Assembly (NCBI GenBank): GCA_037903475.1
Contig: JBAJFG010000572.1
Span: forward strand, 124,001 to 188,000
DNA: 64,000 bases
Reading direction: 5' to 3'
From: Ancylostoma caninum
Lineage: Eukaryota; Nematoda; Chromadorea; Rhabditida; Ancylostomatidae
The notes beneath the pieces were generated by a model. That model did no database searches. It had not been told where the DNA came from and saw nothing but the letters and a program-made list of their open reading frames with translations. Positions 57,548-64,000 of the stretch are shown here, one piece after another. Each line of letters starts with the position of its first letter. Positions within the stretch are counted from its first letter, which is position 1. Both the position numbers and the translations under genes were made by a program.

Positions 57548-57808
57548 ATTTTCAAGAGATTGTTTTAGTGCACAGTGGACAGTATCACGACTTTCGCTTT
57601 CGTAAATACCGTAAATCTTTATATCATCAGCATAAATTTGTACTTTAACATGAGGTGATGTTTTCAGAATTGATGCGAGATCGATGGTTAAATTGGAAAT
57701 AGAAGGGGCGAGAGAACGCCCCCTTGGGAAACTCCACTGGGGGATCGAAATCTGTTCGAGAAATTCTGCCCACTCTTACAGAGAAACACCTGGATGAAAG
57801 GTACGATC

Positions 57809-58279
57809 TTAAAGGCAGCAGGAGCTGAAATTCTCGACTCTGAGTTGAGCTGCGGGTGGTGAAGTACGGACCCAGCACATCATAAATGTGAAACGAGCAC
57901 AGACAATGATGGCTTACCTGCAGAGAAAATGGAAGATTCGTCGCGAACACGCCTGGCCGTGTTCGTGCGCGGACGAGTTTTCCCCGGCGCTAAAGCCATT
58001 GCGGCGCGTGGTTTTGGCCGAGTCCCGCCATGAAACCCTGTATATTGAATGCATTTCGTTTTCCCTTTGCGCCAAACCACGCACCGCAGTGGCTTTTGCG
58101 CCGGGGAAAACTCGCCCGCGCGCGAACACGGCCAGGCGTGTTCGCGACGAATGTTCCATTTTCTCTGCAGGTAAGCCATCATTGTTTGTGTTCGTTTCAC
58201 ATTTATGATGTGCTGAGTCTGTACCTCATCACCCACAGCTCAGCTCGGAGTCGAGGATTTCAGCTCCTGCTGCCTTTAA
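57809..58279. mobile_element. TTAA-flanked palindromic element family C, copy 2, nested in a LINE
   Basis: TTAA and AGGCAGCAGGAGC at the left, the inverse plus TTAA at the right. It has the same two-armed structure as the copies at 54510 and 63233. It interrupts the reverse transcriptase frame of the minus-strand LINE within the catalytic domain, so it inserted after the LINE. Confidence 0.92.
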
Positions 58280-60004
58280 CCAGGATAGAAGCTGACCACG
58301 TATTCCTAGTTGTTCCAGCCTCATAAGTAGTTGTGAATCCCAAACTCTGTCGAATGCTTTCGAGAGATCAATATAGATAATGTCAACAGATTTCTCGTTA
58401 TTAAGAGCTAAATACCAATCAAAAATGCTATCTACGAGATTTGTAGCAGTTGAAGAGCCTGCTACAAACCCATGCTGTTCCGCTGGGATGACATGAAATC
58501 TGGAGAACCACGACTGCATTTTATCCCTTAGTATCATTTCCATTATTTTAATCGGAACAGGTGCAATGCTGATTGGCCGAAAATCAGATACAAGTTGTGC
58601 CCTAGGTGTTTTCGGAATTGCAGTCACAATAGCCTCTTTCCACATGTCAGGTACTTCACCGAGAAGAAAAGATATATTGAAGATATCCGTTAGAGGGCCA
58701 CAGAGAGATGTAGCACACTTTTTAAAAATTATAGACGGGATACCATCGTAGGTTTCAAAAAGAGAAGGTTTTAATTTTTTAAGGAATCTAAGCGTATCGT
58801 GAGGATGGAAGAAAATGCAACTGAGAGAGGGCAGAATGCGTCTGTCTAAATCGGGTAGTTGAGAACAGTGGTCTTCGTCTGCAATATAAACGCTTGAAAA
58901 GTATTGTGCTAAAGCAGAAGATTTGTCAACATCGCTCGTGAAAATTGATCCTGAAAGATCAGAAAGGGTTGGCAACACAGCATGGGATTTTGTTGCTCTG
59001 AGCAAATATTCAAACAAGGATCTCATGGAAGGTTTGGATGCCATTCTTTTCTCACGGTTTGCAAGAAATTTATTGATATGGTGGTCAATATCGGAACATA
59101 CTTTTTTGTAGAGTGGATCTTGCAAGGGATGAGCAAGTTGTTCAAAAAGTCGTGTTTTCTGTTCAAAAAGAGATTTAATGTGAGATGGATATTTATCTTT
59201 ATGTGGACGTGGGAAATAGAACGGCACAAACTTGGATAAAGCATTATAGACGCACAAACAAAAGCGACGGTAAACGTTACTGGCAGAAGAGTAGTTGTCA
59301 AAGATTGAAAGCCAATCGATAGCGGCCAGATATCCATTTAGGGAGTTGAAGTCGGTTCGCAAGAAATCTGGTTTGGGGGGAAGGAGTGTATGTGAGGAAA
59401 TACCAGCAACATTGAAGGATATAATGCTATGGTCGGAGTTGGAGAGAGGAGCATTGTTTCGAACGTTAGAGATAATATTTGATGTACACAGGACAAGATC
59501 GAGAATGTTTTCACCATGGGTGGGCTGTAACACGAACTGTGATAGAGATGAATTCGTAAAGAAATCAAGAAAAGAACGCGCCTGGGAATTAAAAGCTCTA
59601 AGGTTCTGCCAATCTATTTTCAAGTTGAAGTCGCCAAGAACAATTGTTTGTAGGTGCATAGATACAAGATCAGCCAGCAAGTTCAGTAGATTTTCATCAT
59701 CAATATTTGTAGAATTAGGTGGCCGGTACACTAAGACAAAGCAAATTATTAGCGAAGAAGCAGGAGTTGATACATCTAGACATAGAACATCAGAGGACAA
59801 CTTTGATGAAAACTGAACTTCTTTATCGTAAAAATTATGCTTGCTGATACAGCAAACCCCACCCCCTTTTCTGTTACCTCGATCAACTCGAAAAATAAAA
59901 TATGGCAAACTACCTAAAATTTCAGCATCCAGAATTCTACTCGTTAGCCACGTTTCCGTCACAAAAACAAAATCGAACTTGGCATCGCTAATAAATTTTT
60001 GCAA
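58280..60004 (-). pseudogene. LINE ORF2, endonuclease and reverse transcriptase N-terminal part
   Basis: From 60004 downwards the frame is open for about 575 codons. It shows endonuclease motifs (FVTETWL, VLGDFNLKIDW, SNSDHSII) followed by reverse transcriptase motifs (SDFRPISIAPV, EQHGFVAGSS, IYIDLSKAFDRVW). The last codons of the open frame past 58280 come from the inserted palindromic element. The YxDD catalytic box would lie on the far side of the insertion. The protein resembles ORF2 of nematode CR1-like elements. Confidence 0.88.
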
Positions 60005-60084
60005 AACAGGAACCTTTTTGATTAAACTGCGTGCATTTAGTACAGCACAGCTGATGCTCTGCCTAGTAGAGGTACCACGCGATT

Positions 60085-60642
60085 TTACTGGTTTCCCGGC
60101 TGCCTGCGGTTAGAAAGTTCCGAAACATGCTTTATCTCGCCGCGATATACCACCCATTCTTTCGTTGCCTTACCGTTATTCCTTTCACGGACTTGCTGCC
60201 GTAGCTCGAAATCTTGTCTCCGTTCTTCAGCACTCATACTTCTGCGTATAAATATGTTGGAAAATCCTGCATTCCTTAGAAGATGCGCATTCGCAAGGGC
60301 AGTTCGCCAGTGAGATCTTGTAGGAAGCAAGACTTTAACGAGCCGCGGTCGAGCAGGGTCTGGCTTTCCCATGCAGAAGACCTGGACAGGATGGCATTCA
60401 ACCTTCAGCACGTCTAGCAAGTCGTCTACTTTCTGGTCAAGGTCTCGTTGACGTTTCGTTGGTGGGAGGCTAAGGTCGGCTTCTGGAATCCCGCTGATTA
60501 CAATGCTCCTTGATCTCCGATCTTCTTCTGCACAAAGTGCATTGTCGTGAGGAATCTTCGCCGAAAGCGCTAGGACTAATTGCTTGATGGCGGGATCCGG
60601 ATTTAGTTCAAAAATGCATCTCACTATTTCATTCGCTGACAT
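60085..60642 (-). CDS. LINE ORF1, minus-strand copy
   Basis: An open frame of 185 codons containing SRSIVISGIPEADL, VFCMGKP, LVKVLLPTR and MSAEERR, matching the ORF1 block of the plus-strand LINE at 46360-47283 (SIVVAGIPES, RLGRP, KVVLPTR). It lacks the N-terminal coiled coil of the other copy, so the real frame may start upstream through a damaged region (60643-60770). Nucleic-acid-binding role inferred from position and family. Confidence 0.75.
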   Translation of the reverse strand: MSANEIVRCIFELNPDPAIKQLVLALSAKIPHDNALCAEEDRRSRSIVISGIPEADLSLPPTKRQRDLDQKVDDLLDVLKVECHPVQVFCMGKPDPARPRLVKVLLPTRSHWRTALANAHLLRNAGFSNIFIRRSMSAEERRQDFELRQQVRERNNGKATKEWVVYRGEIKHVSELSNRRQPGNQ

Positions 60643-61079
60643 CGAGTTATAATCTTCTGCGGTGAACTGGCTAGGAACCTGCTATGTCAGATTACCTGAA
60701 TTATTAGATGAATTTTGACTCATTTCAACAGAGGATCCCTTCTTCTTAGCAGTTTTGGGTGGCATCGTCAGGATCAAAATACAATCCAATCAATAGAGAG
60801 ACCAGGCAGCAAGAACGATTGAGGTTGTTCAAGGAAGAAGAATGGTTAAATGAAGATTCACCCACTGTCAGGCAGTTAAGTGTGCGAGAAAGATATAGTA
60901 GCAAGGGAGAAAATGGAAGAAAATGATGTAAGAATTCGGATAAAGGGATGAGAAAAGGATATGATGACAGAGCTGCGGTAACGCAGCCGCACGGTACCAG
61001 CGCACGTTCGGATCCTCTGGTAATGATGAAGGTTCGCAGCAAATTCGACCAGCCAATCAATCAATGTGCCGCTTCATTA

Positions 61080-61205
61080 GATGACGTGTTCTACTGCGGA
61101 ATTTCCGGCACTTTGTCTGAGTATGAGGGGTCGCCAACATTGGCGGCCGCCGTCGCCGGCGACGGCGACGCAAAGTGCTATACTCCTCGAGGAGTATAGC
61201 GGCTA
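61080..61205. repeat. GC-rich repeat with a perfect 22-bp palindrome
   Basis: Contains GCCGTCGCCGGCGACGGCGA, related to the 55330-55560 repeat, and the perfect palindrome CTATACTCCTCGAGGAGTATAG near 61178-61199. A weaker relative of the palindrome (CTATACTCTTCGATGAGTATAG) is at about 39815. No gene. Confidence 0.65.
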
Positions 61206-61504
61206 CCTTAGAATCCTCCACGTTGTTCCACGTCGTTATCTCCAGCGAGCAGATCATGGGTCGACATGTTAGAGATGACTGAAGACAACGTTCGACCGTG
61301 ATACGCAGTTATGTCTAAAATGTTAATAAATGATCTTCTTGTTAGAGATAATGAGTGGAGGATCAAAAGCGTTGCGGAGATCCTTCCGTCTGAATATACA
61401 GCACTATACATCCTCCACAAGACCCGATGGTTTTTCGGGCCTAGATTGCACCCCTCGACTACCTCTTCCGAAGCAGGCGGTCACCGCATGACTAATAAAC
61501 TTCC

Positions 61505-61793
61505 TTAAAGGCACCAGGAGCTGAAATCCTCGACTCCGAGCTGAGCTGTGGGTGATGAAGTACAGGCTCAGCACATCATAAATGTGAAACGAACACAGAC
61601 AATTATGGCTTACCTGCAGAGAAAATGGAACACACGGCCGGGCGTGTTCGCGACGAATGTTCCATTTTCTCTGCAGGTAAGTAAGCCATCATTGTCTGTG
61701 TTCGTTTCACATTTATATATGACGTGCCGAGTCTGTACTTCACCACCCGCAGCTCAGCTCAGAGTCGAGGATTTCAGCTCCTGCTGCCTTTAA
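61505..61793. mobile_element. TTAA-flanked palindromic element family C, copy 3 (internally deleted)
   Basis: Both ends are intact (TTAAAGGCACCAGGAGC and the inverse with TTAA), but the middle about 180 bases present in the other copies are missing, bringing the two CTGCAG motifs close together. No coding content. Confidence 0.9.
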
Positions 61794-61989
61794 GAAATGA
61801 GGGCTTTCGTCCTCCGTATGTCCTGACATTTTTGTCTGAGTAGTGGATGCCTCGACTAGCCCTTCGGTTGCGGGCATGGAGCAGAGATGAAGCAGCAGAC
61901 TGGGAGGCAATCGAAGAGCAATGGTAAATGATCGGTGGATCAGTTCGAAATTTCCGAGCGTTGGAGTTAGTGATAAGTTTTTTTAACCC

Positions 61990-62132
61990 ACTTCGGGACA
62001 TGCGAAGGATGGTACCGGGACTTCCGAAGGACTGAATCGGGGCTTGCGGTCTGTAACAGACCGGATCTCCTGACTAAATCCGCCGAGTGCCCTGCAGTAG
62101 TCCTACGCATGTGTGCAATACTTTGTCTGAGT
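61990..62132. repeat. Dispersed repeat, copy 2
   Basis: Matches 54204-54344 over its length, with the shared block GCCCTGCAGTAGTCCTACGC and similar flanks. No coding content. Confidence 0.75.
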
Positions 62133-62134
62133 TG

Positions 62135-62722
62135 GGCGTTATTTATGGTTGATGCGCGTCGAATTTGACGCGGTGATATACAGTCCTTCTCTAAAATATG
62201 TACTTGCCTCACGCTTCACCGCTCATCTGCTAAGCCGCGCTGCATCACCTGGTATGCATTATCATACGTGGTGTAATATGGTTAAGCTGACGGGCGGTTC
62301 AGCGTGGGCAAGAATTTTTGAGAAAAAAGTTATTCATGCTTGCGGCGCGTCAAAGTTTACGCGCCTAGACAAAACTCCACGAAGTTTTCGTGCCGACCCA
62401 AAGCGGCGAAAATAGAAACGCGGTTCGTTCGCGCGGCAGTCGCAACGGCGAAGCTAGGAACATTGCTGACCTACTAGGATTTGTCTTCTACCTCCCTCCT
62501 TAGCACTGTGTATCCCGCAAGCATGAATAACTTTAAAGACTATACAATGCAGAATGGAGGAGAAGAGAACTCTTGGTAGGAAGCGAATGTTTCTGGTTTT
62601 GCCGTCGGGAGGGCCGCGCGAACAAATCTGCATCTCGATCTTCGCCGCATCAAGACATGAACACTACGTGAAATTTCGAGCTGACGCGTCAAATTTGACG
62701 CGCATCAACCGTACGTAAATAC
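62135..62722. mobile_element. TIR element (TTTATGGTTGATGCGCGTC), longer copy
   Basis: The left end TTATTTATGGTTGATGCGCG is inversely repeated on the right (GACGCGCATCAACCGTACGT). The interior shares ACAATGCAGAATGGAG and CGCGCGAACAAA with the shorter copy at 62989-63217, but holds an extra about 330 bases, part of which resembles the small element at 20244. Confidence 0.75.
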
Positions 62723-62988
62723 GGCCTTACAATAGCAAAATTCGGAACGTGTAGAATATCTGCTCCAATCGAACTTTCCCACGCCGTCATTGCGCTGCTC
62801 AAAGTACGAGCAGTCTTCCTGCAAGCTTTCTTCGGTCTTAATTCTTGTAGCTGTGAAAGTTTAATTTTTATTGTGGTTTTTACCGCTTGCATATCCAAAG
62901 TGAGCTTCGGAAAGTTTCTCTTCTTCAAAGGGGATTTCTTTTTGATTTTGGGCTGGACAAGACCTCGTGCTGGGGCCTGTTTCGAATA

Positions 62989-63217
62989 CGGCGGTTATTT
63001 ATGGTTGATGTCAAATTCGACGGGGTGATATACAATGCAGAATGGAGAGGAGAAGAGAATTCTTGGCAGGAAGCGAATGTTCTTGGTTTTTTTCCGTCGC
63101 GATGGCCGCGCGAACAAAACTCCGTTTCGATCTTCGCCGCATTGAGACGTCACGAATCCCTCGTGAAATTTCGGGCCGACGCGTCAAATTTGACGCGCAT
63201 CAACCATAAATACCGCC
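62989..63217. mobile_element. TIR element (GGCGGTTATTTATGG), shorter copy, 229 bp
   Basis: The left end GGCGGTTATTTATGGTTGAT and right end ATCAACCATAAATACCGCC are inverse complements. A TAC triplet is found outside both ends. No open frame is conserved with the longer copy. It lies immediately before a TTAA-flanked element. Confidence 0.85.
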
Positions 63218-63232
63218 TACGACGCGCTCCTA

Positions 63233-63703
63233 TTAAAGGCAGCAGGAGCTGAAATCCTCGACTTTGAGTTGAGCTGTGGATGATGAAGTACAGACTCAGC
63301 ACTTCATAAATGTGAAACGAACACAGACAATGATGGCTTACCTGCAGAGAAAATGGAACATTCCTTGCGAACACGCCTGGCCGTGTCCGCGCGCGGACGA
63401 GTTTTCCCCGGCGCAAAAGCCATTGCGGTGCGTGGTTTGGCGCAGAGGGAAAACGAAATGCATTCAGTTCACAGGGTTTCATGGCGGGACTCGGCCAAAA
63501 CCACGCGCCGCCGTGGCTTTCGCGCCGGGGAAAACTCGTCCGCTCACGAACACGGCCAGGCGTGTTCGCGACAAATGTTCCATTTTCTCTGCAGGTAAGC
63601 CATCATTGTCTGTGTTCGTTTCACATTTATGATGTGCCGAGTCTGTACTTCACCACCCGCAACTCAGCTCAGAGTCGGGAATTTCAGCTCCTGCTGCCTT
63701 TAA
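63233..63703. mobile_element. TTAA-flanked palindromic element family C, copy 4
   Basis: TTAAAGGCAGCAGGAGCTGA at the left and the inverse at the right with TTAA. Full length, and closely similar to the copies at 54510 and 57809. Frames crossing it on both strands are not genes. Confidence 0.92.
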
Positions 63704-64000
63704 GGCAGACTACCCCGCACCAAGAAGAGACTATTTCCACATATTTAATTCGGCTCCTTGGCAAATGCCAAGGCTGGCAGCGTTCATTGCTGGACCCTTG
63801 TACTCACGAACGCTGCGGTCTTTCGAACACTGTGTTAGGGAAGAGTTTGGAATAAGTTGTTGGTCCAGTTGAACAACTTTCCGTCCTCTATCAGTGCTCT
63901 ATCATTCTGTCAGTGTTCTGCTCTTCGCATTGTGGGCATTCCGACTAAGTATCAGACTGAACTTGAGCTTGGTAACATCTAAAATCTGTGCTGAAAATCC
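63704..64000. other. Window end, no supported gene
   Basis: About 300 bases after the last TTAA element. I see only a small palindrome (CCTTGGCAAATGCCAAGG near 63751) and no exon. Confidence 0.5.

Larger units (their letters stand above)
55981..60642 (-). mobile_element. Nearly full-length CR1/Jockey-like LINE, interrupted by a TTAA element
   Basis: Read on the minus strand: ORF1 at 60642-60085, ORF2 from 60004 to about 58280, an inserted palindromic element at 58279-57809, then the rest of ORF2 (recognisable at 57547-57206 and 57027-56776), an untranslated stretch, and a short TAAA tandem tail at 56012-55981, which on the plus strand reads TTTATTTATTTA. Gene order and tail match CR1-type LINEs. 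ORF1 shares its conserved block with the truncated plus-strand LINE at 46360. Confidence 0.85.

Overview
The window is eukaryotic: protein-coding information is cut into short exons by GT-AG introns, with 3' splice sites of the T-rich ...TTTCAG/TTTTAG kind and single-nucleotide-precise reading-phase agreement across dozens of junctions. The gene content (a TXNL1/txl-1 orthologue beside a COG1/cogc-1 orthologue in the same orientation, nematode-type BEL/Pao and CR1-like retroelements, AG acceptors a few bases before start codons as expected for spliced-leader trans-splicing) points to a nematode, most likely a clade V strongylid such as a hookworm. That species-level guess is inference.

Layout. 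1-4937: no supported gene, with one GC-rich patch at about 3.4-4.1 kb. 4938-9749 (+): a complete ten-exon gene for a 407-residue ISXO2/Merlin-type (IS1595 superfamily) transposase-derived protein that appears catalytically degenerate, with a tRNA-derived SINE in its last intron bounded by a perfect 14-bp target duplication. About 10.4-15.2 kb (-): cogc-1 (COG complex subunit 1), with an inverted-repeat hairpin in intron 1 and MITEs in another intron. 16111-18741 (-): txl-1, complete in nine exons, 287 residues. 21462-27909 (-): a complete thirteen-exon CIN85/CD2AP-like adaptor (583 residues, two SH3 domains, proline/serine-rich linker, C-terminal coiled coil). 28-46 kb: mostly intergenic DNA and MITEs, with several phase-consistent but unidentified exon chains: - strand 33985-35165, - strand 39005-43793, + strand 44406-45691, - strand 45883-46125.

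46.3-64 kb is a transposon-rich block. It holds a + strand CR1/Jockey-like LINE truncated inside its reverse transcriptase (46360-48755), abutted through a 19-bp inverted repeat to a BEL/Pao pol fragment (48830-49440); a hAT-like non-autonomous element with a perfect 8-bp target duplication (50351-51608); the 3' half of a BEL/Pao element with a decayed phlebovirus-type envelope-like gene (51944-53270); and a nearly full-length - strand LINE (about 55981-60642) interrupted by a TTAA-flanked palindromic element, of which four copies are present. Two copies of a further TIR element and other repeats fill the last 2 kb.

Functionally, the three recognised host genes on the minus strand are a redox/proteasome-linked thioredoxin, a Golgi tethering subunit and an endocytic/cytoskeletal adaptor. 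They share orientation, but no shared regulation can be shown from sequence alone. Exon models were assembled by hand from splice signals and reading-phase agreement, and no database search was possible.
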